A DNA stretch of 36,541 bases from Deltaproteobacteria bacterium (GTDB taxonomy: Bacteria > Desulfobacterota > Desulfuromonadia > Geobacterales > Pseudopelobacteraceae). Of the stretch, positions 15,623-25,000 are shown piece by piece. Numbering within the stretch: the first letter of the stretch is position 1; every line of letters starts with the position of its first letter. The position numbers were made by a program, and so were the translations under genes. Below the pieces are notes generated by a model. It worked only from the letters and a program-made list of their open reading frames with translations. It was not told where the DNA came from and made no database searches. The DNA lies in contig JAFLLC010000142.1 of NCBI GenBank assembly GCA_019162745.1, forward strand, positions 1 to 36,541, read 5' to 3'.

Positions 15623-17695
15623 ATGGAGTTCCGCATAGCCGATACATTCACCGATAGCCTCGCCAAACTGACCGGTGACGAGCAGAAGTTTGTCAAAACC
15701 ACAGCTTTTGATCTTCAACTGAACCCGGCCAATCCAAGCATGAGTTTCCACAAACTCGAAAAAGCCAGGGATAAGAACTTCTGGTCTGTGCGTGCCGGTA
15801 GTGATCTTCGGATAATCGTCCATAAGTCAGCCGATAGCCTGCTTCTCTGTTATGTTGACCACCACGATCCAGCTTATCAATGGGGAGAGCGGCGCAAGCT
15901 GGAGATCCACCCCAAGACTGGTGCAGCACAGCTTGTGGAGATTCGGGAGACGGTTCAGGAAATTACCATCCCCAGGTATGTTGAAGCCCCTCAACTGGTT
16001 CAACCAAAACTGCCATTGTTTGAGCATATCGCAGATGATGCCCTGCTTGGCTACGGCGTACCAAAAGAATGGCTGGATGATGTCCGTTCGGCAAATGAAG
16101 ACACCATCCTTGAACTTACCGATCATCTCCCTGCCGAGGCAGCCGAAGCTTTACTGGAACTGGCGACTGGCGGAAAGCCGCAACAGCCTCAACCAGCAGC
16201 AATAGGTACAAATCCATTTGATCATCCAGATGCTCAGCGCCGTTTCCGCGTGATGAATAATGTGGAAGAACTGGAAAATGCTCTCAATTACCCGTGGGAG
16301 AAATGGACCGTATTTCTCCACCCGGCACAACGGCAACTGGTAGAAAAAGATTATAGCGGGCCAGCACGGGTATCTGGTTCAGCAGGTACGGGCAAGACGA
16401 TTGTCGCCCTGCATCGTGCTGTTTACTTGACCCGTAGCAACCAGGATTCACGGGTACTGCTGACCACCTTCTCCGATACACTGGCAAGCGCATTGAGGAC
16501 AAAGCTGAAGCGGTTGATCGGCAGTGAACCTCGTCTCGGTGAGCGCATTGATGTTCACTCTATGAATACAATCGGATTGCGTCTCTACGAGATGAACTTT
16601 GGCCGGGCGCAGGTGGCAACCCGTGAGATTGTTAGTCAGCTTATTTCAAGGGCGGCTGCAACCGTCGAAGGTAACAAGTTTAGTCAGCACTTTTTGTGGA
16701 CAGAATGGGAGCAAGTAGTTGATGCGTGGCAGTTGGACAACTGGGAGTCGTATCGCGATGTCACAAGACTGGGGCGAAAGACCCGCCTGACTGAGCAACA
16801 ACGCAAGCTATTTTGGTCGATCTTCGAGCAGGTACGAACCAGTCTTCAATCGCAGAAAATGATTACGAGTGCCGGTATGTTCAACAGACTGGCAAACCAC
16901 CTGACTGAAAGTAAGCAGCATCCATTCGATTTCTGTATTGTCGATGAGGCCCAGGACATCAATGTTGCCCAGTTACGCTTTCTGGCTGCACTTGGCAAAG
17001 GACGGCCAAACAGCCTGTTCTTCGCCGGAGATCTTGGCCAAAGGATTTTTCAGCAGCCTTTCTCATGGAAATCTCTCGGTGTTGAATTACGCGGACGATC
17101 AAAGACACTGAAGATCAATTACCGCACCTCCCATCAGATCAGAATGCAGGCAGACCGCCTGTTAGGCCCAGAGGTTTCAGACGTTGATGGCAATTCTGAG
17201 ATCAGGCTTGGAACCACTTCGGTATTTAACGGGCCAATGCCAACCATTGCGGCAATGAACACTTCGGAAGACGAAATGAAAGCTGTTGGCAAATGGCTTT
17301 CTGATCGATCCGCCGAGGGTATCAAACCTCATGAAATCGGCATATTTGTTCGGTCAGCAGCAGAACTTGACAGAGCATGCACCGCAGTCGAAAAAGCTGG
17401 CATTGCATTCAAGGTACTTGACGAGAATGTTGAAACTACAGTTGGTCAGGTATCGATCAGCACCATGCATCTCGCCAAGGGACTGGAGTTCCGGGCAGTA
17501 GCTGTGATGGCGTGCGATGATGAAGTCATTCCGCTTCAGGAGCGGATTGAGACGGTAACTGATGATGCCGATCTGCAGGAAGTTTACGATACCGAACGGC
17601 ATCTATTGTATGTGGCATGTACCCGCGCACGTGATCATCTGCTGGTGACAAGTGGAGATGTACCGTCTGAGTTTCTGGATGATTTGAGAATGTAA
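15623..17695 (+). CDS. RelE-like domain fused to UvrD/Rep-type SF1 helicase
   Basis: Residues 1-100 resemble the RelE/ParE toxin fold (FTDSLAKLTGDEQKFV... FHKLEKARDKNFWSVRAGSD, then LRIIVHK and LLLCYVDHHDPAY). The rest is a superfamily 1 helicase: Walker A GSAGTGKT (252-259), VDEAQD (440-445), motif V-like TMHLAKGLEF (about 614-623) and motif VI YVACTRARDHL (about 662-672). The protein could unwind or displace phage or damaged DNA, with the RelE-like part acting as an RNase or a structural clamp. ATG 15623 is chosen over GTG 15617 because GGAG sits 6 nt upstream. It lies 30 nt after the SIR2 gene. Total 690 aa, intact. Confidence 0.88.
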   Translation: MEFRIADTFTDSLAKLTGDEQKFVKTTAFDLQLNPANPSMSFHKLEKARDKNFWSVRAGSDLRIIVHKSADSLLLCYVDHHDPAYQWGERRKLEIHPKTGAAQLVEIRETVQEITIPRYVEAPQLVQPKLPLFEHIADDALLGYGVPKEWLDDVRSANEDTILELTDHLPAEAAEALLELATGGKPQQPQPAAIGTNPFDHPDAQRRFRVMNNVEELENALNYPWEKWTVFLHPAQRQLVEKDYSGPARVSGSAGTGKTIVALHRAVYLTRSNQDSRVLLTTFSDTLASALRTKLKRLIGSEPRLGERIDVHSMNTIGLRLYEMNFGRAQVATREIVSQLISRAAATVEGNKFSQHFLWTEWEQVVDAWQLDNWESYRDVTRLGRKTRLTEQQRKLFWSIFEQVRTSLQSQKMITSAGMFNRLANHLTESKQHPFDFCIVDEAQDINVAQLRFLAALGKGRPNSLFFAGDLGQRIFQQPFSWKSLGVELRGRSKTLKINYRTSHQIRMQADRLLGPEVSDVDGNSEIRLGTTSVFNGPMPTIAAMNTSEDEMKAVGKWLSDRSAEGIKPHEIGIFVRSAAELDRACTAVEKAGIAFKVLDENVETTVGQVSISTMHLAKGLEFRAVAVMACDDEVIPLQERIETVTDDADLQEVYDTERHLLYVACTRARDHLLVTSGDVPSEFLDDLRM

Positions 17696-17733
17696 TTCCG
17701 TATCTAAAAAATTTATTAATTGGAGAGAGAATC

Positions 17734-18087
17734 ATGGGAATTGGCTATGTAATGTCAGTATTTGATGATGCAATACGAGACGCGAAGGTACCTGGGGCTG
17801 AAAAAGACAGAATATGTGGCGATTTAGCATCAGGTGTCGTGAAATTGTGTCTTGATCCGGATGTTGATCCTCACCCGGATAGCTGCGGTAGAGTGAAGTC
17901 TGTGGCGATAGGAAATCACGGTAACGGACTTAACTTTGTTGATGCAATTCATTCACGTGAATGGGGCATCTACCTGTGGGGAGAGAACTGTTTACGCAAA
18001 ATGAATGAGCTTGATAACTTTGGATTCGATAAACTGCGGGAGCTAGTAATGAATGAAGAAAGACGTCGAAAAGAAATTGGGGAGTAA
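17734..18087 (+). CDS. Small hypothetical protein
   Basis: This 117-aa protein is not recognised. It is acidic in the middle (LDPDVDPHPDSCG) and ends in a charged helix (NEERRRKEIGE). It has two Cys residues near the centre but no paired zinc motif, no signal peptide and no membrane segment. GGAGAGAG about 6 nt upstream of ATG 17734 supports the start. It sits between two helicase genes on the same strand (38 nt after one, 26 nt before the next small gene), so it is probably an operon member and perhaps a helicase cofactor. Confidence 0.65.
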   Translation: MGIGYVMSVFDDAIRDAKVPGAEKDRICGDLASGVVKLCLDPDVDPHPDSCGRVKSVAIGNHGNGLNFVDAIHSREWGIYLWGENCLRKMNELDNFGFDKLRELVMNEERRRKEIGE

Positions 18088-18113
18088 TTCTTATACTAAA
18101 GGATATTAATATA

Positions 18114-18296
18114 ATGGCGATGAACGTTGAAATAAAAGGCAACAAACTCTGTATCGAAATCGATTTGGAAAAACCGACTCCATCCGCATCTGGTAAGACT
18201 CTTGTCGTTGCCAGTTCACGGGGGAATGCTGTTACAACCGCTGAGGTAGACGGTAAAGCTATTACAATCGGGTTGAATGCTTATATTAAGCCGTAA
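18114..18296 (+). CDS. Conserved small protein, function unknown
   Basis: This 60-aa protein is probably beta-rich (MNVEIKGNKLCIEIDLEKP, KTLVVASSRGN, TAEVDGKAITIGLNAYIKP). I have an impression of similar short proteins elsewhere, but no function is known to me. AAAGGA 10 nt upstream supports ATG 18114; ATG 18120 is also possible. It is followed by 78 non-coding bases before the HEPN/SNF2 gene. Probably real given its start signal and position in the run of genes. Confidence 0.65.
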   Translation: MAMNVEIKGNKLCIEIDLEKPTPSASGKTLVVASSRGNAVTTAEVDGKAITIGLNAYIKP

Positions 18297-18374
18297 TAGA
18301 AGTAGCAGAGCTGCTTGGAACTACATGCACGTTCTGATTGTTATGTAAATTAATTGCGTTCCAGGAGCGGATAA

Positions 18375-21300
18375 ATGTTCTCACTACTTTCAAATGAGAC
18401 TGCGGAATCTGTCCGCAGTTTTTTAAACTCAGTTCTACCAGAAGTTTCAACCGATTGGTGGTCCTCAAACGTAACGCCTTCGCTATCTTTTCAACAACAA
18501 AGAATGGTTGAAGAAAAAAACATCGTCAGCCTCTCCGGTCTTGATCTGGCCGCCTTACTCCGTATCCTTGATAAAAGCTGGTATGATATTTCAGCTAAAC
18601 GCAACCTTGGTAATGAAGCTCGTACCTGGACACGCGAGATGCAGCTGATTCGAAACAAATGGGCACATGCCGCTGGAACCTCGCCTGAGGCGGAAGATCT
18701 GTATCGAGACCTTGACACCCTGCAACGTTTTCTTGGCGCAATTCAATCTGACAATTCGCTTGTTGAGACCGTGAGGGAGAAAAAACTCAAGTGCCTGACA
18801 CTACCAACAATTCAACCTACGGTAGAACCACCGATTCCATTGCAAAAAAAAGAAACCTCCACAAAAACCGAATTTATCCCCGGTGATCTGGTTTGTCTTA
18901 AATCAGACCCAACTGTTACCGGGGCTGTTATGCAGGTAATACAAGCCCAACCGGAAAACCGTTATCTTGTTTTTGCCGGAACTAAACCAACCCCGTACTA
19001 TGCCAGTCAACTTGTAAAGTGTGACTCATCTGATAGTGAAGAAACAGCGCCACTGCCACTCGACGCCTTCCACGCTCATCTGACGGCATTACACCTTCAA
19101 CACCCAGGCTTGGCAAATCTCTATTCACTTCATTCTGCACGTATTGATTACATACCGTACCAGTTTAAGCCTGTTATGAAGCTGATTCGATCTGATCGGC
19201 CACGCATCTTGATTGCTGATGAAGTCGGTGTTGGTAAGACGATTGAGGCGGGATTGATTCTGAAGGAACTTCAAGCTCGCCGTGATGTCTCATCCGTATT
19301 GATTATCTGTCCACGACCTCTTGTATCGGAAAGCAAGTGGCGCAATGAAATGAAGCGCTTTGATGAAGACTTTGCGCATCTTGATGGTGCCACACTGCGC
19401 TACTGTATTGATGAGACAGACAAGGATGGTGAATGGCCGTCCCGGTATACCAAGGCAATTCTGCCATTTTCACTATTCAACGAGGAATTATTAACCGGAA
19501 AGGTGGACGCCAAAAAACGTCGTAGTAAAGGTTTGCTTGATCTTGATCCTCCGCCTCATTTTGACCTTGTGATAGTGGATGAAGCGCATCATCTGCGGAA
19601 TTCGGCAACGTGGTTACATCGAGGGATTGAATATCTCTGTTCCAATGCAGAAGCGGTGGTGTTTCTGACGGCAACACCGGTCCAACTTGGTGCAAATGAC
19701 CTGTTTGTATTGCTCAATCTGCTACGCCCTGATTACATACTCGATTCAGCATCGTTTCAGGAGATGTCCGCACCCAATCCGTTTATTAACCAGGCTATAG
19801 AGCTTGCACGCCGCGCTGCCACTGGCTGGGATAGCGAAGCGGCAGAACTTTTGATGCAGGCGGCGGACACATCTTGGGGTAAGGCGATACTCCAGCAGAA
19901 TCCTGATTTTCAGAGGCTGTTTGACCAGCTTGGGGATCGTGAACTTTCAGATAAGGAACGAATCGCCTTTGTTCGCGGTATGGAACGTCAGCATACCTTC
20001 TCAAATATCATCAACCGTACCCGAAGGCGAGATATTGGCACTTTTACTACACGCAAACCTGAAACAGTAGAAGTCCTATTTACTGCGGCGCAACAGGTTC
20101 TGCATGACGGTTTAATGGAAGTGCAAAGACAGATACTCAAGCAGATGCATGGTGAAAAAAGCCTGTTGTTTATGATGACCACCATTAGACGGCAAGCGGC
20201 TAGCTGCATCTATGGCCTCGCACCGTTGCTCAAAGATATTTTAAGCCGCAAGTTGGATTTTATTGAACTGGATGAGGTTGACTACGAACTCGACATATCC
20301 GTGCTGAACGGGGCAACGCTGGAAGAGCGGATTCTGGAGGTTATGGAACGTGCGGAAGAGCTTGATCCAACTGATCCAAAGTTGGAAGCACTCCAAAAAA
20401 TCATCACCAATAAACAGAAACAGCCGAACAACAAAATTCTGCTCTTCAGCAGTTTCCGTCACACACTGGCATATCTGCTCGATAATCTGAAAAACAGTAG
20501 TCTCCGCATCGGCTATATTCATGGTGGAACACCAGATGAGGAACGCCGCGAACAGCGCAATCGTTTCAGTCTGGATCGCGAAGAGCGTGAGGCACTTGAT
20601 ATTCTCCTTTCTTCTGAAGTCGGCTGTGAAGGGCTTGATTACCAGTTCTGTGATTGCCTTGTAAATTATGATCTTCCATGGAATCCAATGCGGGTGGAGC
20701 AGCGTATTGGTCGAATTGATCGTTATGGTCAGAAAAGCGATACCGTTGCGATTTATAACCTTATCACCCCTGATACTGTTGATTTTGACATTTACCATCG
20801 GTGTCTCTGGCGGATTGGCGTTTTCCATGCGGCAATTGGTGGCAGCGAGGAAATTATTGGCAAGTTGACTTCTGAAATCAGAGATGTAGCGGAAAATCTG
20901 ACTTTGACTAACGAAGAGCGTCAGGCACGATTACAGCAATTATCAGATAATGAGGTTCGGATTGTTCAGGAACAATCTGAATTGGAAGAGCAACAGGGTG
21001 AGCTTTTTGGTTTGCGTCTGCCACAGCAAAAGAGTGATGAAGAAGTTGAGGATGCAGAGAGCTTTTGGCTTACTCCAAATTCACTGGCTCGGCTGGTCAG
21101 GCAGTATCTTGGACAATTATGCGGTGAAAATCAGGAGTATATGCTAGGTGATAAACCTCTTAAAACTTTGCGTATCGGACAGGAAGGACGAGAAGCGTTA
21201 CTTGCTGATTTCAGAAAGCTACCCCGCAAGACTGGTTCAATTTATCGCGATTGGGAAAAATGGTTGAAAGGGAGCAATCCACATCTTTCAATCACTTTTG

Positions 21301-21914
21301 ATGCGAAGGCGGCGGCTGAAACGCGCTCTGCACTGTTCACTACTCCGGTGCATCCGCTTGCTTTGCAAGCATCGCGGGCTATTTCAGCTGAGACGGAGCT
21401 TTATACAGTATTCCATGTATATGATGAGTTGTTAAAGCCGGGAAGCTATCCGTTTGCAATCTATCACTGGCAGAAAACTGGTATCCGTGATGATGTTTCT
21501 TTTCAGCCAGTGCTAGCTTGTCCAGAGGCAAGTTCACGTTTTCTGCAATTACTTGAATTGGGAGAGGAACTGCCGGGGAATTCCGTAGTACTACCCGATA
21601 AGTCAGTAATTGATGCGCTGGATACACAACATCATGCCTTGTGGGTTGCTGCAAGACTTGAACATGTTTCATACAACAGTGAGCTTGTCGGTTTCCGCAG
21701 ACAGAGTTTAACCGCTAGCCATGCCGCCCGTATGGCGATTCTGCAAGGGGTGTTACAGAACAATAAAGACACTAAAATCCAGTTGATGAAAAAATCGGAA
21801 CTAGAGCGAGCTGAGGCGGATTTTGCACGGAGGATGATGGATCTGGACAAGGCTGAAATTCAGGTTGACTTGACTGCACGCCCGGTTGCTTTCGGTGTAA
21901 TGGTTGTGGACTAA
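18375..21914 (+). CDS. HEPN (Swt1-like) domain fused to SNF2-family helicase
   Basis: The N-terminal part (about 1-130) looks like a Swt1-type HEPN domain with the R-x4-H signature RNKWAH (93-98), the usual RNase active site of HEPN toxins. It is followed by a linker and an SNF2/RapA-type ATPase: Walker A in ADEVGVGKT (281-289), DEAH in VDEAHH (401-406), a SATP-like LTATPVQ and the C-terminal lobe motif EQRIGRIDRYGQ (about 774-785). A long C-terminal region with a coiled coil follows (total 1179 aa). Predicted role: DNA or RNA translocase with a possible ribonuclease effector, acting with the restriction and NADase genes upstream. AGGAGCGG supports ATG 18375. Intact. Confidence 0.87.
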   Translation: MFSLLSNETAESVRSFLNSVLPEVSTDWWSSNVTPSLSFQQQRMVEEKNIVSLSGLDLAALLRILDKSWYDISAKRNLGNEARTWTREMQLIRNKWAHAAGTSPEAEDLYRDLDTLQRFLGAIQSDNSLVETVREKKLKCLTLPTIQPTVEPPIPLQKKETSTKTEFIPGDLVCLKSDPTVTGAVMQVIQAQPENRYLVFAGTKPTPYYASQLVKCDSSDSEETAPLPLDAFHAHLTALHLQHPGLANLYSLHSARIDYIPYQFKPVMKLIRSDRPRILIADEVGVGKTIEAGLILKELQARRDVSSVLIICPRPLVSESKWRNEMKRFDEDFAHLDGATLRYCIDETDKDGEWPSRYTKAILPFSLFNEELLTGKVDAKKRRSKGLLDLDPPPHFDLVIVDEAHHLRNSATWLHRGIEYLCSNAEAVVFLTATPVQLGANDLFVLLNLLRPDYILDSASFQEMSAPNPFINQAIELARRAATGWDSEAAELLMQAADTSWGKAILQQNPDFQRLFDQLGDRELSDKERIAFVRGMERQHTFSNIINRTRRRDIGTFTTRKPETVEVLFTAAQQVLHDGLMEVQRQILKQMHGEKSLLFMMTTIRRQAASCIYGLAPLLKDILSRKLDFIELDEVDYELDISVLNGATLEERILEVMERAEELDPTDPKLEALQKIITNKQKQPNNKILLFSSFRHTLAYLLDNLKNSSLRIGYIHGGTPDEERREQRNRFSLDREEREALDILLSSEVGCEGLDYQFCDCLVNYDLPWNPMRVEQRIGRIDRYGQKSDTVAIYNLITPDTVDFDIYHRCLWRIGVFHAAIGGSEEIIGKLTSEIRDVAENLTLTNEERQARLQQLSDNEVRIVQEQSELEEQQGELFGLRLPQQKSDEEVEDAESFWLTPNSLARLVRQYLGQLCGENQEYMLGDKPLKTLRIGQEGREALLADFRKLPRKTGSIYRDWEKWLKGSNPHLSITFDAKAAAETRSALFTTPVHPLALQASRAISAETELYTVFHVYDELLKPGSYPFAIYHWQKTGIRDDVSFQPVLACPEASSRFLQLLELGEELPGNSVVLPDKSVIDALDTQHHALWVAARLEHVSYNSELVGFRRQSLTASHAARMAILQGVLQNNKDTKIQLMKKSELERAEADFARRMMDLDKAEIQVDLTARPVAFGVMVVD

Positions 21915-21937
21915 AATTCAAAATAAACAAGTAACAT

Positions 21938-21958
21938 AGGTCGCTATTTGGGGGAGGT
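21938..21958 (+). repeat. Module-boundary repeat, copy B
   Basis: AGGTCGCTA ... TGGGGGAGGT, 24 nt after the SNF2 stop and 51 nt before the next gene. Related to copies A (3835) and C (27913). The similarity appears to extend loosely about 15 bases downstream. Confidence 0.55.
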
Positions 21959-21994
21959 TAGGTGTTACTTTGAACTAATAGGGTGCTACCTTGA
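21959..21994 (+). repeat. Tandem direct repeat in leader of the HSP90-like gene
   Basis: TAGGTGTTACTTTGA (21959-21973) and TAGGGTGCTACCTTGA (21979-21994) start 20 bp apart, two helical turns. Could be paired regulator-binding sites directly upstream of the ribosome site. Inference from spacing only. Confidence 0.35.
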
Positions 21995-22009
21995 TGAAGG
22001 AGACTATGC

Positions 22010-25000
22010 TTGGGTAAACAGGACTACATAAATTCTATCCGCGAGGAATATAGCGATCTCGATGATATGCCGAGGCAAACTATTTCGAGTAGCGTTAGGA
22101 TCTTGGCGGATGATCTTTATGCCAAAGATTCCCACTTTATTTTTGAGCTGATTCAAAATGCTGAAGACAACAGCTATCCTGATAAAGTTGAAGCACAACT
22201 TCGTTTTGAAATTGGACAGTTTGAAATTGATGGGCAGAAACAGACGTCGTTGATTGTTCATAACAACGAAATTGGCTTCAGTGAACAAAATGTGCGGGCA
22301 ATCTGCATGGTTGGTCATTCAACAAAGAAAAAAGTTAATGGCTATATCGGTGAAAAAGGGATTGGGTTCAAGTCTGTTTTTCGTATAACCAACTGCCCGT
22401 ACATTTTTTCAAACGGATTTCAATTCTGCTTACCAGAAAAAGACGAGGAAACCGGCCTTGGCTATATTGTGCCAAGCTGGGTTTCTGAGGCTCCCAAAGA
22501 AATTTCACCAAATGAAACCTCCATTGTTTTGCCACTCAAAAATAATAAAAAAGATTTAGACAGTGTTGTTAAGGCGTTACGAGAAATTGCACCGGAAACT
22601 ATTCTGTTTTTGAAGAAACTGAAGAAACTTGCAATCACGATATCTCTGCCAGGAAGCGCAGATACATACATTTTGCTGCTTGAGAAAAAGGTTGTTAAGA
22701 CCGTTGACGACTCCCAGTTGATTGAGTTGACGTGTAAAAAGCATGAAACCGATAAAGAGGATATTTCAGAAATATATACTTATTGGCTAACTGAAATGGA
22801 GTTTGAGAAGCCGAAAGATGTCCAGCATGAGAAGCGAACCGGTATTGAGTCACGAGTTGTAACAGTCGCCATTCCGCTTGACGGCAAAGCCTCCAAGGGC
22901 AAATTATTTGCATATCTCCCTGTATGGGAAAATACCGGAATTCCATTTTTGATTAACGCCGACTTTTTGTTGGTCAGTTCACGAGAGGGTGTTCATGAGA
23001 ATGAAGATTGGAATATTTGGCTGCGCAACTGTGTCGTAAACACTTATGTTACCTCATTCCTTGCCCTTCTGAATGATCCTGATATTCCCTTTAAAACTAA
23101 AGTGACGGGCTATGCTTCCATTCCTGTCCAGACCCACCGACCATTTCTTGAGCCAGTTACCGACCGCATAAGAACTCTACTATCAGAAAACAAATGCATA
23201 CTTACTTTGCCTGATAAATCTCTGGTTAAGCCTTCTGATGCAAGGCTTTGCTATAATAATTTTCGCGAATTATTGGATGAAACTGAAACTCTACCAGCTT
23301 ACTTTATAAATGTTGTTCAGATTGTTTGCCCGGAAATGGAGACATATTCGAGTGGATTAAAAACAATTGGAGTAAAAATATTCACGCTACAAGATATTCT
23401 TTGCTGTTTTGCTGATGTTGCATGGCTGAAGCGACATGAGTTGATATGGTTCGTCAAATTATTCCGCTACTTAAAAACCCTGAAGTTTGATCCACTTGCG
23501 TTACAAAATTGCAAAATAATACCTGTAAAAGGTGAAGATTCCTATAGCCTCAGTTGCGATAAAATCTTGCCGATATACTTTCCACCTGATGATGACGATA
23601 AGAATGTACTTGAAAATGTGCCGGAATGGCTTATGGAGTTGGTCTCTATAACTGAACTTGATAGCACTTTTGTAGACCTTCTGGACAAGCAGAAAGATCA
23701 CGTCGAAATAAAGAAGTGGATGGAAGAGACATTAAGAGTCTATGGGTTTTCGAAAGAAAATTATTGCACAGATATTATTGCCAAACTTGCGGCTAATATA
23801 ACAGTTTTGGATGCAAAACAAATCATTACTGCAACAAAATGGCTTGAGCAAAATGTTAGTAAAGGCTTTGACTGGGATAGCTTGCCTGTAATATTGGATG
23901 ATGGAAGTAAAATACTGCTTGCCGATGCACGTAAGAAAAAAATAGTGGTCCCAGAAACGTATAACAAAGAGTGTGGTTGGCAGCATATCTGGCCGAGTAT
24001 AAGTAATAGTTCGCATTTTATCGCTCTCTCTGACGCATACAGTTTAATGCCCTCAGATTGGTTCGATAATATACAAACTTTGAATTACCCAGGGTTTAAT
24101 ATATCAAATAATAAATGGTTTACTGTCCCTGAGATTTACGTTGAAGAGAAAGCTATCGTTATGAAATGCTATAACGAGGCAGCCGCTACTCGAAGAAATG
24201 AATCTTCGATAATTTATGGAGTTATTCCGTTTAAGTTATGTTCTGAATATCAAGGCCAATTTTGCGAATCGTTTAGTAATGCTCTTATCGCATTTATTAA
24301 ACAATTACCGATTCCTGATTCAAAAACGTATTCTTACAGTCGTGAAATGTTTGAGATCGGTTTATATGCTCGTGGTTCTTATGAATATCGCGGAACCAAT
24401 TGGAGGTATGATGAAGGAACAATATTAAAACTTTTGCGTTCAAAGCCTTGGCTTTCAACTACTAAAGGGTTTGTTAAGCCGTCCCAAGCGTTCTTGCCGA
24501 ATAACAGCACCAAAGAAATTCTTGGGGACGCTGTTCCATATTTTGAAGGAACTCTTCCTGCAAATATTTGTGCTCTCCTTGGAATTTGCTCTGAACTTAC
24601 AGTTGCAGAACTGGTACGACAACTTCGCGTAAACTCTGGCACAGATACGACCAGTCAAGAGTTGACCGCACGAGTGTATCAAGAGCTGTATAACAGGACA
24701 GAGCATGGTCTCAGTAATATCGGAGATATATTTTCAAAAGAACCGTTGATCTATGTAAGTAGCAGTAATCAGAATAAAAAATGGTTCAAAAGTGGCGAAT
24801 GTGTATGGGAAGATGCTTCGGAGATACTGGGCAATGACTTTGCGTATCTTCAAAAAGCCTATCCTAGGATAGGTAGCTTTTTCATTTTTCGCCTCGGAAT
24901 CAAAATAAAAATTGATTCAGAATGTTTTGCAAACCGATGGTTAAAACTTCAGGAAGCACCACTTGATGATACAAAAAAACAGCGGGAATTGCTCGAACGG

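Noticed and set aside
20241-20828. 195-codon open frame on the minus strand
   Set aside because: It lies wholly inside the HEPN/SNF2 gene, whose helicase motifs are encoded on the other strand; low-complexity Ile/Thr-rich product with no recognisable domain.
4007-21914. Assignment as DISARM
   Set aside because: A methyltransferase and SNF2 helicase are present, but I see no DrmB (DUF1998) or DrmC (PLD nuclease), and the Res protein carries its own PD-ExK domain.
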